From NCBI RefSeq assembly GCF_003217775.1, contig NZ_QJVJ01000001.1, positions 62,001 through 126,000 on the forward strand: 64,000 nt of DNA, given 5' to 3'. Position 1 is the first letter of the stretch; each line of letters begins with the position of its first letter. The notes under the pieces are model-generated. The model was not told where the DNA came from and made no database searches. It worked only from the letters and a program-made list of their open reading frames with translations. This stretch comes from Paenibacillus flagellatus (lineage in GTDB: Bacteria; Bacillota; Bacilli; Paenibacillales; NBRC-103111). The position numbers and the translations under genes are program-made. Shown piece after piece: positions 45,445 through 54,918 of the stretch.

Positions 45445-45476
45445 CACATCAACCATGAATCGTTCGAGGAGGTTCT

Positions 45477-46091
45477 ATGCCGCACGCAACGTTTTTCAAC
45501 CTGCCGGAAGCGAAGCGGGAGCTGATCGTCAACCATGCCGTCGAGGAATTTTATCAGGCCGGCTACGAGAAAGCGAGCATTTCCAAAATCGTGGAGCGAA
45601 GCAAGATCGCCAAAGGGAGCTTTTATCAATATTTTGAAAACAAAGACGACTTGTACTTGTACTTGATCGAGCGCATTCACCGCCAAAAACGCGAAGCGGC
45701 CGCACTCGTCTATCAAGATCCGGAAGGAACCGATTTCGTCGAGTTTTTGCGGAGGCTGTTCCTCTCCGGCATTTCCTTTTTCCTCGAGCATCCGAAGTAC
45801 GCGGCGATCGCGAACGAGTTCATGACACTGCCCAAGGAAGTCAACGGGACGTTCCTGTCCGCGGGATTGAACGAAAGCCATCGCTATTTGGCCGAGCTGA
45901 TCGAGCGGAAGAAGGCCCGGGGCGAAATCGGTTCCGGAATCGACAGCGATACGTTGGCCCGGATGACGACTTTTTTTTCGATGCATTTCGCCGATTTTTT
46001 CATGAAGCATTACGCCTCCGGGGCCGAAGAGGACCGTTACGTTCGCGAGGTGGACCATATGCTGCGCATAATCGAGCGCGGCATTCGATGA
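45477..46091 (+). CDS. TetR/AcrR-family regulator
   Basis: 204 residues. N-terminal helix-turn-helix (YEKASISKIVERSKIAKGSFYQYFENKDDLYLYLIERI), then a helical ligand domain with an unusual FFLEHPKYAAIANEFMT stretch. It most likely represses its own promoter via the dyad at 45411-45444 and co-expresses the membrane protein 16 bp downstream. Confidence 0.93.
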   Translation: MPHATFFNLPEAKRELIVNHAVEEFYQAGYEKASISKIVERSKIAKGSFYQYFENKDDLYLYLIERIHRQKREAAALVYQDPEGTDFVEFLRRLFLSGISFFLEHPKYAAIANEFMTLPKEVNGTFLSAGLNESHRYLAELIERKKARGEIGSGIDSDTLARMTTFFSMHFADFFMKHYASGAEEDRYVREVDHMLRIIERGIR

Positions 46092-46107
46092 AGGGCGGGG
46101 GATCCCG

Positions 46108-46614
46108 ATGGACATTTTCTCCGATTTTTGGAGCTGGGCTTGGGAACGGCACCACAATGAGCTGAGCTGGTATATTCGTCCGTTTTTCATCCTGCCGTAC
46201 ATTTATTTCGCGTACCGCAGAAGCCGGACCGGTCTTCTCCTGACGGTGATCGCGCTGCTGACCAGCATGTTCTGGTTTCCGAAGCCGGAGACGGCCGATC
46301 CGCAGGTACAGCAGTTTTTGCAGGCGGAGATCGACTATTTGACGGGAGAATGGAGCGTCTCCAAGGTTTTGCTGAGCTCCCTCGTGCCGATCACGATGTT
46401 GTTCTTGGCCGCGGCCTTCTGGAAACGGTCTTGGAAATACGGCATTCTGATCATCAATCTGATTGCGATCATGAAAAGCGTTTGGAGCGTCTACGCGGAC
46501 GGATCGGGTATCGCCGTGCTCGTGCCGGCGCTCGTCGGCCTTCTCGTCTGCAACCTGGTCGTCATCGGCGCCTATCTGTTCGTGCGTAAGCGAAAACGAA
46601 ACGTATCCGCATAG
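46108..46614 (+). CDS. Four-helix membrane protein of unknown function
   Basis: 168 residues with hydrophobic segments at about 22-42 (YIRPFFILPYIYFAYRRS), 45-60, 92-130 (ILLSSLVPITMLFLAAAFW and IRHS-type loop) and 135-160. It ends in a positive tail FVRKRKRNVSA. It has no recognised domain and resembles small TetR-partner membrane proteins seen in Paenibacillus. The operon position implies it is the target of the TetR regulator, perhaps for detergent or drug response (inference). GGGGG site upstream. Confidence 0.75.
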   Translation: MDIFSDFWSWAWERHHNELSWYIRPFFILPYIYFAYRRSRTGLLLTVIALLTSMFWFPKPETADPQVQQFLQAEIDYLTGEWSVSKVLLSSLVPITMLFLAAAFWKRSWKYGILIINLIAIMKSVWSVYADGSGIAVLVPALVGLLVCNLVVIGAYLFVRKRKRNVSA

Positions 46615-46630
46615 GCGGATGAACGACGAA

Positions 46631-46678
46631 AGGAGCCGCCCCTCGTCGCCGGCGGCGAATGAGGGACAGCTCCTTCCT
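46631..46678. terminator. Terminator between convergent genes
   Basis: AGGAGC..CCCTC..CGCCG folds onto CGGCG..GAGGG..GCTCCT, with TCCTTT after it on the plus strand. Confidence 0.75.
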
Positions 46679-46681
46679 TTG

Positions 46682-47413
46682 TTACAGCCTGTCGAGCAAG
46701 CCGCGCAGCTTCCCGGGAAAATCGGTGATGATGCCCGATACGCCCAGTTCGACCAGCGCCCGCATCCGCGGCTCGTCGTTCACCGTCCACGGATAGACGC
46801 GCAGCCCGAGCCGCTCCGCCTCCTCGACGAACGACCGGTCGACGAGCTTATGGTGCGGGTGAAGCGAGTACGGCTCGACGCCGTACTTGCCGTGCGCCTC
46901 CGCCGGCCGCAGCGGCTTCGTATCGTACAGCAGGCCGATCTTCACGAGCGGCTCCGCCCGCTTCAAGCGGACGAGGCATTCGTGATTGAACGAGGAGACG
47001 AACACGCGCCCGAATAGCTCGCGCTCGCGGAGCATGCCGATCAGCGCGTCCCGCAGCGCGGGCGAGTCGCTTTTGATTTCGACGTTGACCTCCATCCTCG
47101 GCGGGACGAGGTCGAACACGTCCTCGAGCAGCGGCAGCCGCTCGCCCGCGAACGCTTTGCCGCCCCATGAGCCGGCATCGAGCTTTTTCAGCTGCTCGAC
47201 CGTCATCTGTCCGATTTCGCCCTTGCCGTTCGTCGTCCGGTTCACCGTCGTGTCGTGGCAGACGACGAGGCGGCCGTCCTTGGACGGATGGACGTCCAGC
47301 TCGATCGCGTCCGCGCCTTGCTTCACGGCGAGCGCGAACGACGCCAGTGTATTTTCCGGCGCGTCGCCGGCCGCGCCTCGATGGCCGACCACCCGGACCG
47401 GTTTCGTTGTCAT
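46682..47413 (-). CDS. Glycerophosphodiester phosphodiesterase
   Basis: 243 residues. VVGHRGAAGDAPENT, ADAIELDVHPSKDGRLVVCHD and NVEIKSDS hold the metal and catalytic residues of GDPD (His of GHRG, Glu-Asp of ELDV, His of CHD). It splits glycerophosphodiesters to glycerol-3-phosphate plus alcohol. It lacks a signal peptide, so it is cytoplasmic (UgpQ-like). No Pho box was seen upstream. Confidence 0.93.
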   Translation of the reverse strand: MTTKPVRVVGHRGAAGDAPENTLASFALAVKQGADAIELDVHPSKDGRLVVCHDTTVNRTTNGKGEIGQMTVEQLKKLDAGSWGGKAFAGERLPLLEDVFDLVPPRMEVNVEIKSDSPALRDALIGMLRERELFGRVFVSSFNHECLVRLKRAEPLVKIGLLYDTKPLRPAEAHGKYGVEPYSLHPHHKLVDRSFVEEAERLGLRVYPWTVNDEPRMRALVELGVSGIITDFPGKLRGLLDRL

Positions 47414-47522
47414 GCGGAAGCACTCCTTTCCTTGTAACGCCCCTATAACTTCTTCGCTGGCCCCGCAATCCCTCCCGCCCGGCCGATCGCCGTTCGATCC
47501 GTGCGGACGGAGACTCCCTCCT

Positions 47523-49889
47523 TTACGGCTCCATGCTGTCCGCCGGCTCCCCGGACACGAACCGGAAGTTGTCGAAGTACAGCGTCTTCGCCGCGCTTTG
47601 CTGCCACATCCACAGCTCGATGCCCTTCATCTGCGTCAGATCGAGGTTCACCTGCTTGAGCGGCACCCGGATCGTCTCGCCGCGTCCGGCCCGGACGTAC
47701 TGCATGAACGTATCGTCGGTTTTGCCGTTCAGCCCGTGGAACTTGACGTAAAACTGCACCGTTTCTCCCGGGTTGAACACGTCGAACTCGAGCGCCTCGA
47801 ACGCCGACCAATCCGCGCTGCGGAACCCTTTGCCCGCTTCGAACAATCGGATATTCGGGAATTTCGCTCCCGCCTTGTAGACCGCCTTCAGCGAATGCGC
47901 GCCTTCCGTCGCGTGCTCGCCGGACAAGCTCGTCTCGACCGTCGACGACGTCCACCGCTTGACCGCCTGCTCGGTTTCCGCCCGGTTGAGCGCAATCGCG
48001 TACGTCTGCGCCGTCTCCTTCACGGCCAGCTTGAGCACGATCGTCTTCGTCGCTCCGCCCGCCGAGACGGCGACGGTCACGTCGTGCAGACCCGGCGCGA
48101 GCGCAATCGTCGTGTCGAACCGGTCGTACGTGTCCGCGGTGACGGACGGCGCGAGCGTCTGGCCGTTGACGGCCACTTGGGCGCCTTTGCCCGCAAACAC
48201 CGTTATGGTACGGCTGCCCGGCACCGGCGTCCCCACCGTGACAAGAGCGGCCGGGTCGCGTTCGAGGGCGACGATGCTCTCCGCCACCTCGCGGCGCACC
48301 TGCAGCAGCTTCTCCGGATTTTCCTCGTAATCCCGGATATGGTCGTACAGCCGGTCATAATAAGGCTGAATCGCTTCTTTCGCCGAGAACGTCCCCTCGC
48401 CGATACCGAGCTTGGCGGCCGCCTCGTTCAAGCGCTGCTCCAGCAGCCACAAGTATTCGTAATCCTCCGCGCCTTCGCGCAGCGTCTCCATGCGGATCGT
48501 GCCGATCGGACCGTCGATGCCGAGCGCCGTGCCGGGGTAGAACAAGTAGCCGTCGCCGTTCGCCCCGGGGAACGCCATCGGGTCGGTCCAGACGTCGCGG
48601 TCGACGTACTGCTTGCCGTTCCATTTCTTGAAAATGGTCGTCGACCAGAACAGCGTCCCTTCGACGTCGTTGTCCCGCTGCATCCAGGACAGCAGCCGCG
48701 TGCCGACCGAATCGTCGTCCAGATGGTACGACGGGAACGGATGCTTCGGAACGACGCACGTGTACCACCAGACGTGGTCGCCCAGCGCCTGCCGCTCATG
48801 CGCGAAATCGTAATCGTACTTGTCGATCTCCGGCACCCATATATCGACGTCGCCGACGAGTTCGTCGACCGGCTGGATCGTGACGAGGCTCGGCACATCC
48901 GGCGCGACCCGGCGCAAAATGTCCTTGTAATTGCGCACGTCCGGGTAGCGGTTCACGCCGGGCTCGTCGACCAAATAGTAAAACGCTTTGCCGAGCAGCC
49001 CTTTGTCGCGCAGCTTGTCGACGAGCTCCTTCGACTTCGCCTCGTCCACGTTGCCGGCCGCGTCCCGGTACAGGGCGAGCCGGTAGGCCGACACCTTCGG
49101 GTTCGTGATATAGGGCTCCGCCCGACGCACGAATTCGTCCACGTTGTCGAACGGTACGGGCAAGTAGCTCGGGGTCAGCCGGTTGTCGACGGACGCCCAG
49201 TAATACTTGTCGAGCAGCGCCCAGAACGGCTCGCCCGAGATGCCGCCGTGGGCGTAAGCCACTTGGTCGCCCCACAGCGTGAACGCCGTCTTCGTATGGC
49301 TTTCGTCGGTCAGCTCGAAGTCCCATACCGTCAGCTCGATCGGCACCCGCACCGGATTGCCCGTCTCGTGCAGCGTCAGCTCCCCGGTATACGTTCCGGC
49401 CGGCTGCCCTTTCGGCACGTAGACTTTGATCCAGATGCCTTGGTTCTGCCCGGCCGCCACCTCGAGCTTTCCTTCCTCGTCGAGCGGGATGAGCGCATCC
49501 GGGTACCAGCCCTTCGGGTAAGCGGCCGTCGTCGACGTCGTCACCTCGATGTAATGCTGCCGGAACAGCCGGATGTCGTCGCGGCGTATTTTCGCGCTGC
49601 CGTCCGTCTGCTTCAGCTCGCTTACCGACACTTGGAGCTTGCGGAGCGGCTCGCTTCCCGTACGGACGATCACCTGGCCGCCCTCGTATTCGTTGCGCGC
49701 CGCTTCCATGCGCAGCGTCTTGACGCCGCCGTCGGCCGGCGCGGGCTGGTCGCGCATCACCTTCTGCGTGTTCGTCGGCACCCAGAAGTCGAATAACGGC
49801 TCCGTCTTGGCGGAAGCCGCCGCCGGCAAGACGCCGAGGAACAGCAGCAGCGCCATGAGCGCCGCCGCGATCGATTTGCGCTTCGTCAT
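47523..49889 (-). CDS. Secreted DUF4091/GH123-like protein with C-terminal jelly-roll domain
   Basis: 788 residues from the ATG at 49889 (AAGGAG 10 nt upstream; the ATG at 49898 is too close). A signal peptide ends AAASA. An N-terminal beta domain (35-195) precedes a TIM-barrel-like core with FYYLVDEPGVNRYPD, where Asp311-Glu312 match the acidic pair of GH123 beta-N-acetylgalactosaminidases. GYLFYPG and LREGAEDYEYLWLLEQRL are DUF4091 signatures. A C-terminal sugar-binding-like domain spans about 650-785 (FEALEFDVFNPGETVQFYVKFH, LYFDNFRFV). It is the last gene of the LacI-linked uptake locus and probably cuts glycans outside the cell. Activity is inferred. Confidence 0.85.
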   Translation of the reverse strand: MTKRKSIAAALMALLLFLGVLPAAASAKTEPLFDFWVPTNTQKVMRDQPAPADGGVKTLRMEAARNEYEGGQVIVRTGSEPLRKLQVSVSELKQTDGSAKIRRDDIRLFRQHYIEVTTSTTAAYPKGWYPDALIPLDEEGKLEVAAGQNQGIWIKVYVPKGQPAGTYTGELTLHETGNPVRVPIELTVWDFELTDESHTKTAFTLWGDQVAYAHGGISGEPFWALLDKYYWASVDNRLTPSYLPVPFDNVDEFVRRAEPYITNPKVSAYRLALYRDAAGNVDEAKSKELVDKLRDKGLLGKAFYYLVDEPGVNRYPDVRNYKDILRRVAPDVPSLVTIQPVDELVGDVDIWVPEIDKYDYDFAHERQALGDHVWWYTCVVPKHPFPSYHLDDDSVGTRLLSWMQRDNDVEGTLFWSTTIFKKWNGKQYVDRDVWTDPMAFPGANGDGYLFYPGTALGIDGPIGTIRMETLREGAEDYEYLWLLEQRLNEAAAKLGIGEGTFSAKEAIQPYYDRLYDHIRDYEENPEKLLQVRREVAESIVALERDPAALVTVGTPVPGSRTITVFAGKGAQVAVNGQTLAPSVTADTYDRFDTTIALAPGLHDVTVAVSAGGATKTIVLKLAVKETAQTYAIALNRAETEQAVKRWTSSTVETSLSGEHATEGAHSLKAVYKAGAKFPNIRLFEAGKGFRSADWSAFEALEFDVFNPGETVQFYVKFHGLNGKTDDTFMQYVRAGRGETIRVPLKQVNLDLTQMKGIELWMWQQSAAKTLYFDNFRFVSGEPADSMEP

Positions 49890-49932
49890 ATGATTCATTC
49901 TCCTTTTTCATCCCGATTTTAGACAAAACGAT

Positions 49933-49961
49933 CCCCGGACCCGCAGCCGCGCCGTCCGGGG
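49933..49961 (-). terminator. Hairpin between binding-protein and DUF4091 genes
   Basis: CCCCGGAC/GTCCGGGG 8-bp stem. On the minus strand ATCGTTTTG follows. A partial terminator or mRNA-processing site. Confidence 0.5.
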
Positions 49962-50066
49962 ACCTTGTCGCCTTCCCGTTTTCCTGCCCCCCAAATTGAA
50001 GTAGATCGTTGATGCGCATTCCCGATTGCCTGGGGCGCCGTTACCCTAGTCGTCCCGCTTAGCCGG

Positions 50067-51671
50067 TTATTTGCCGCCGCTGTACCGTTCGTAAGCCGCC
50101 GTATACAGCTTCAAATAGTCGGCCAAGCCCATCTTGTTCAGCGTGCTCACGTATTTGTCCCACTCGGTGAACGGCACGTCGCCCACGATGAACTTCGTCG
50201 TCATCTCGTCGACGTACTTGTTGATGTCCGTCGACAGCGGGCTGAACCGGTTCAGCTCGTCTTGCGTATACGTGAACGCGGGCCACACTTCCTTCGGCCA
50301 ATACGGCTCGACCAGCTTCGCCGCCGCCATGCTCGGAGCGGACGCTTCGCCGCCCTTGAACGTCTTGGACGTCAGCATCGCCGGGTAGAATCCGCCGGCC
50401 CACGAGACGAACTTGGACGAATCCTTGTTGTATTCCTCCGTATATTCGAGCGTGCCGTCCGGCTTCTCGTTGTAGCTGAGTCCTTTGACGCCCATGAAGA
50501 ACAGCTTGCTGCCTTCCTCGCCGTAGAAATGGTCGATCCAGCGGACGGTCGCCTCCGGATGCTTGTTTTTGTTCGTGATGACGAACGCGCCGACGTCGAT
50601 GAGCGGCGAGCGCGCTCGCGAGAAGACCTGGTCGCCGTGCGGCCCTTTCAGCGCCGGTGCGCCGACGAAGTTTTTGATCGTCACGCCGCCGATCGCGTGC
50701 GGGCTGTTCGTCTCCGAGGCGCCGACGACGCCTTCGGCGAGCTTCGTATTGACCTCCGGCCCTTTGATCGTCAGGACGTTGTCGATGAACAATCCTTCCT
50801 TGTACAGCTTGTTCATATATTCGAGCAGCTCTTTGTAGCGCGGATCCGCCGGAATGAAGCGCAGCTTGTTCGTCTGCGGATCGACGTCGACGCGCGGATG
50901 CATGTTGCCGCGGTTGCCGAGACCCCATGCGCCCTTCAGCTCGTCGAGCAGGGAGCCGTAGCCGCTCGCGGCGTACGGAATTTCGTCCGGCTTGCCGTTT
51001 TTGTTCGGGTCCTGCGTCTTGACGGCCTTCAAATATTGGTACAGTTCGTCCGTCGTCGTCGGCGCCTTGATGTTCAGCGCGTCGAGGAACGCTTGGTTGT
51101 ACCACAGCTTCGTGCCGATCAGCACCGACTTGAAAGCGGGATCGTAAAACGTCGGGAACGAGTAGATGTTTCCGTCCGGCATCGTCAAGCCGCGCTTCAC
51201 CTCGGGATATTGATCCAGCAGCTTTTTGAAGTTCGGCGCGTACTTGTCGATCAGATCGTTCAGCGGGATGAAGATGCCTTGGGCGCCGTAGTTCGCCACG
51301 TCGAGGCTGGAGAACCGGGCCGTATGGAACGCGTCCGGGTAATCGCCCCCCGTCAGGACGAGATTGCGCTTCTCCGTCAAGCTTTCCGCCGGCGTCAGCT
51401 GGAAGTCGACCTCGATGTTCGATTGCTTCGCGTATTCTTTCCAGACCGGCAGCTCGTTCCAGTTCGCCGGGGCCGACGTCGCCTTGCCCGCGAAAAAGGT
51501 CAGCTTGATCGGCTCCTTCACGATCGGAAAACCGGTGACGTTCACGCCCGCATCTTTGCCCGCATTCGGCGCCGCGCTCTCTCCCGGCTCGTCCTTGCCC
51601 CCGCAGGCGGCCGTCAGCCCGGCCGTCATAACCGTGGCGAGCGCAAGCGAGGTCAGCTTCTTGAATTTCAT
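50067..51671 (-). CDS. Extracellular solute-binding lipoprotein, second sugar locus
   Basis: 534 residues. Lipobox TAAC (VMTAGLTAACGGKDEP), mature protein of the LplA/YtcQ type with PDAFHTARFSS, the calcium-site-like DPNKNGKPDEIPY, and the C-terminal FTEWDKYVSTLNKMGLADYLK. It resembles the binding protein at 9786 in layout but is distinct in sequence. It feeds the two permeases upstream. Strong GGGGAGGG site. Confidence 0.93.
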   Translation of the reverse strand: MKFKKLTSLALATVMTAGLTAACGGKDEPGESAAPNAGKDAGVNVTGFPIVKEPIKLTFFAGKATSAPANWNELPVWKEYAKQSNIEVDFQLTPAESLTEKRNLVLTGGDYPDAFHTARFSSLDVANYGAQGIFIPLNDLIDKYAPNFKKLLDQYPEVKRGLTMPDGNIYSFPTFYDPAFKSVLIGTKLWYNQAFLDALNIKAPTTTDELYQYLKAVKTQDPNKNGKPDEIPYAASGYGSLLDELKGAWGLGNRGNMHPRVDVDPQTNKLRFIPADPRYKELLEYMNKLYKEGLFIDNVLTIKGPEVNTKLAEGVVGASETNSPHAIGGVTIKNFVGAPALKGPHGDQVFSRARSPLIDVGAFVITNKNKHPEATVRWIDHFYGEEGSKLFFMGVKGLSYNEKPDGTLEYTEEYNKDSSKFVSWAGGFYPAMLTSKTFKGGEASAPSMAAAKLVEPYWPKEVWPAFTYTQDELNRFSPLSTDINKYVDEMTTKFIVGDVPFTEWDKYVSTLNKMGLADYLKLYTAAYERYSGGK

Positions 51672-51743
51672 GTCAGGTGGACCCTCCCCATGATTCGATT
51701 GGATGATGACTTCTATTGCGAAACAAGGACCGTTTGGCGGATA

Positions 51744-52625
51744 TTAGCCCTTGATAGCGCCGATCAGCATGCCTTTCACGAAATACTTTTGCAGGAACGG
51801 ATACAGGAGCAATACCGGTAAATTCGAGACGATGACGATGGCGTATTTGATCGCCTCCGCCTCCATCAGATGCTTCTGGACCGACAAGTCCATGCTCGAC
51901 GTCATTTGGTCCATCTCCGATTTGATCAAAATTTCCCGCAAAAACAGCTGCAGCGGGTATTTGTCCCGGTCGGACAAGTAGATCAAGGCGTTGAAGTACG
52001 CGTTCCAATGGCCGACGGCGTAGAACAGGATCATGACGGCGATGATCGGCATCGACAAGGGCAGCACGATGCGGACGAGCGTCTGGATGTTCGTGCAGCC
52101 GTCCATTTCCGCCGATTCCTGCACCTCGGTCGGGACGCTCGCCTGGAAAAACGTCCGCATGATAATAATGTTCATGACCGACACCGCGCCCGGAATGATG
52201 AGCGCCCACATCGAGTTGATCATGCCGAGCTTCTTCACGAGCAGGTAGGTCGGGATCAAGCCGCCGCTGAAAAACATCGTGAACACGATGAACGCCGTTA
52301 TGACGTTGCGGCCCATGAAATCTTTGCGCGACAGCGGGTAAGCGGCGGCGATCGTCATCGCCAAGTTGACCGCCGTGCCGACGACCGTATAAATAATCGT
52401 GTTGATGTAGCCGCTCAATATTTCTTTGTTCGCGAATACGCGCTCGTACCCGATAAGCGACAAGTCCTTCGGCAGCAGCCATACCTCGCCTCGCATGACC
52501 GCCGCCGGATCGCTGAATGAAGCGCTTACGACGAAGACGAGCGGGTACAGCACGGCGACGAGAATGAGCGACAGCAGCCCGTAGATGACGGCCAGCGTCG
52601 TCCGGTCCCCCCAAGTTTCCTTCAT
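51744..52625 (-). CDS. Carbohydrate ABC transporter permease (LplC/AraQ type)
   Basis: 293 residues, six helices. The EAA loop reads VQESAEMDGCTNIQTLVRIVLP and the C-terminus KYFVKGMLIGAIKG. TAAGGAGGA lies upstream. It is 12 bp after its partner permease. No ATPase gene is in the locus. Confidence 0.93.
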   Translation of the reverse strand: MKETWGDRTTLAVIYGLLSLILVAVLYPLVFVVSASFSDPAAVMRGEVWLLPKDLSLIGYERVFANKEILSGYINTIIYTVVGTAVNLAMTIAAAYPLSRKDFMGRNVITAFIVFTMFFSGGLIPTYLLVKKLGMINSMWALIIPGAVSVMNIIIMRTFFQASVPTEVQESAEMDGCTNIQTLVRIVLPLSMPIIAVMILFYAVGHWNAYFNALIYLSDRDKYPLQLFLREILIKSEMDQMTSSMDLSVQKHLMEAEAIKYAIVIVSNLPVLLLYPFLQKYFVKGMLIGAIKG

Positions 52626-52637
52626 TCGTCTTCCTCC

Positions 52638-53597
52638 TTACCACAAGCTGGTTTCGTTCAGTTTTTTGGCGATATAGTTCACGGAGACGAGCAGCACGAA
52701 GTTGACGACCGAGTTGAACAGGCCGACCGCGGCCGAGAAGCTGTACTGGGCGCCGACGATCCCGCTCGTGTACACGTACGTCGAGATGACGTCCGAGCTT
52801 TCCTTGTTCAAATCGTTTTGCATCAAATAAATTTTTTCGAAGCCGACGCCCATCAGATGCCCGACGTTCAGGATGAGCAAGATGATGACCGTGGGCAGGA
52901 TGCCCGGCAGGTTGATGTGCCAGATGCGGCGGAGGCGGCTCGCCCCGTCCACCCGGGCCGCCTCGTGCAGCGTCGGGTCGATGCCGGCCAGCGCGGCCAA
53001 GTAAATGATCGAGCTCCAGCCCATCCCCTGCCAGACGCCGGACCAGACGTAGATCGACTTGAACCATTGCGGCTCGGTTATGAAGCTGATCGGCTGGAAG
53101 CCGAGCCATTGGACGAACAGGTTGACCATGCCGTGTCTCGGATCGAGGAAGATGAGAATCATCCCGACCATGACGACCGTGGACAAAAAGTGAGGCGCAT
53201 ACGTGACCGTCTGCACGAACCGCTTGAACGGCTTGCTGCCGACCTCGTTGATCATGAGCGCGAGCAGCAGCGGAATCGGAAACCCGACGAGCAGCGAATA
53301 GAGGCTGATGCCGAGCGTGTTTTTGATCAGGCGCCAAAAGTAAAAGCTTTTGAAAAACCGCTCGAAATGCATGAAGCCGGCCCAATCGCTGCCCCATATG
53401 CCTTTGGCGGCGATGAAGTTTTTGAAGGCGATCTGCACTCCGTACATCGGGTAATAGTCGAAGATCAGGAAGTAAGCGATGACGGGCGATATTAACAAGT
53501 ACAAGTCCCAATTTTTGCGAAACGACCGCTTGAAGGCCGACCACTTCGTCTGCCGGGCTTCGATCGGTTTCGCTTCCGTTACGGCGGCGTTGCCCAA
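52638..53597 (-). CDS. Carbohydrate ABC transporter permease (LplB type)
   Basis: 319 residues. YLLISPVIAYFLIFDYYPMYG marks the first helix and LHEAARVDGASRLRRIWHINLPG the EAA loop. TTG start at 53597 with GAGGGGG about 9 nt upstream. It forms the membrane pair with the gene at 51744 for uptake of a sugar processed by the locus. Confidence 0.92.
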   Translation of the reverse strand: MGNAAVTEAKPIEARQTKWSAFKRSFRKNWDLYLLISPVIAYFLIFDYYPMYGVQIAFKNFIAAKGIWGSDWAGFMHFERFFKSFYFWRLIKNTLGISLYSLLVGFPIPLLLALMINEVGSKPFKRFVQTVTYAPHFLSTVVMVGMILIFLDPRHGMVNLFVQWLGFQPISFITEPQWFKSIYVWSGVWQGMGWSSIIYLAALAGIDPTLHEAARVDGASRLRRIWHINLPGILPTVIILLILNVGHLMGVGFEKIYLMQNDLNKESSDVISTYVYTSGIVGAQYSFSAAVGLFNSVVNFVLLVSVNYIAKKLNETSLW

Positions 53598-53645
53598 AGG
53601 TTCGTTCCCCCTCTTTCCCGAACGCGATTATGAGATGATGCGGCC

Positions 53646-54818
53646 TTATCGGGCCGCGAACGGCTGCAGGCCGAGCATCCACGGCTCGGGCTGCTTCACC
53701 CGCACCGGCATGCCGCCCGCTCTCATCGATTCCGTCGCCGCGCATCCTACCGCCACGCTCATGCGGCCCGCGATCGGCTGGGCGATCGGCTCTTTGCCTT
53801 GCAGGATCATGTCGATGAAGTCTTCGCATATTCTCGGATCCGCCCCGTTATGCGAGCCTTCGGCCTTCTTGATGTCGTAGATCCGGTCCGACAAATCGCG
53901 CCACGTGCCGGATTTGCGCGATTTCAGGTACACCCGGTTTTCGGTTTCCGAGTTTTCGATGCGGCCCTCCGTGCCGATGACCGTGTAGTTGCGCAAGTAA
54001 TCGGGCGTGAAATGGCACTGCATGTACGACGCTTTGACGCCGCCCTCCAGCTCCATCAGCACCATGCTGTTGTCCTCGACGTCCACCTCCTCGCGGAACG
54101 CGCATTGCGTAAGCGGGCCGAAGCGCGCTTCCGGACACGTCTCCTTCTCCGCGCATTCGGGGCACGTAAGATCGTTCGGCTTGCCGCCACCGAAATAGTC
54201 GACCCCGCCGAAGGCCGACACCTTCGTCGTATAACGGCCCGTGATCCAATGGATGAGGTCGATGTCGTGGGACGCCTTCTGCAGCAGGAGCGAGGTCGTA
54301 TTGCGCGAGCTGCCGTGCCAGCTGTGGTAATAGTAATCGCTTCCAAGACCGACGAAGTGACGCACCCACACCGCCTTCACGTCTCCGATCTCGCCGGAAG
54401 CGACGATCTCCTTCATCGTCCGGTACATGTTCATGTAGCGCATGTTGAAGCCGATCATGAACTGCTTCCCGGAACGCCGCCACGCCTCCAGAATGCGGTC
54501 GCAGCCTTCCACCGTTATCGCGAGCGGCTTCTCGCAGTATACGTGCTTGCCCGCTTCGAGCGCCGCCACCGCGTGCTCGTCGTGGCACCGGTCCGGCGTC
54601 ATGACGACGATCGCGTCGATGTCCTTGCGCTCGAGCAGCTCCCGGTAGTCCAGTGTCACGTCGGCGTCGGGATTGATCCGTTCGCGGAATTTGCCCAGGC
54701 GGGCCGGATCGGCGTCCGCCCCCGCCACGACGACCGACCTGCCGTTCGGCTGATGCCAATATTTCGTAACCCCGGCCCGCCAGCCGAGGCCGATGACGCC
54801 GATGCGAATTTGCTCCAT
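53646..54818 (-). CDS. Gfo/Idh/MocA-family oxidoreductase with a cysteine-rich insert
   Basis: 390 residues from the ATG at 54818. Nucleotide fold IGVIGLGWRAG, catalytic-lysine motif YCEKPLAITVEG and a substrate-domain helix SHDIDLIHWITG. Near residues 220-250 an insert holds four Cys (LTCPECAEKETCPEARFG and LTQCAF), a possible metal site also found in some sugar dehydrogenases of this family. It is the first gene of the transport operon, directly behind the LacI-type operator at 54850. It likely oxidises the imported sugar. Confidence 0.92.
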   Translation of the reverse strand: MEQIRIGVIGLGWRAGVTKYWHQPNGRSVVVAGADADPARLGKFRERINPDADVTLDYRELLERKDIDAIVVMTPDRCHDEHAVAALEAGKHVYCEKPLAITVEGCDRILEAWRRSGKQFMIGFNMRYMNMYRTMKEIVASGEIGDVKAVWVRHFVGLGSDYYYHSWHGSSRNTTSLLLQKASHDIDLIHWITGRYTTKVSAFGGVDYFGGGKPNDLTCPECAEKETCPEARFGPLTQCAFREEVDVEDNSMVLMELEGGVKASYMQCHFTPDYLRNYTVIGTEGRIENSETENRVYLKSRKSGTWRDLSDRIYDIKKAEGSHNGADPRICEDFIDMILQGKEPIAQPIAGRMSVAVGCAATESMRAGGMPVRVKQPEPWMLGLQPFAAR

Positions 54819-54849
54819 GATTCCCGTTTCCCCTTTCGCGCCATGTTGT

Positions 54850-54868
54850 TTTGGGCCCAAATATTATG
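54850..54868 (-). promoter_or_regulatory. LacI-type operator and -10 of the Gfo/transport operon
   Basis: Perfect palindrome TTTGGGCCCAAA (54850-54861), directly after a CATAAT -10 candidate (54868-54863 on the minus strand). No good -35 was seen. The same palindrome lies at 56122-56133. Confidence 0.75.
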
Positions 54869-54887
54869 ATTGTTTGGCTACCAGCCG

Positions 54888-54918
54888 AAAAAAAGGGATA
54901 CTAGCGGATCAACCGCTA
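54888..54918 (-). terminator. Terminator overlapping the lacI stop codon
   Basis: TAGCGG/CCGCTA stem (54902-54918) with the TGA in the loop. On the minus strand a T run follows at 54894-54888. It insulates lacI from the operon. Confidence 0.6.

Noticed and set aside
46986-49796. Plus-strand open frame of over 900 codons opposite the DUF4091 gene
   Set aside because: Antisense shadow of a well-supported gene; composition bias only.
51673-53829. Minus-strand open frame of about 700 codons across both permease genes
   Set aside because: It lies in another frame of genes with clear helices and EAA loops, and its product has no membrane pattern.
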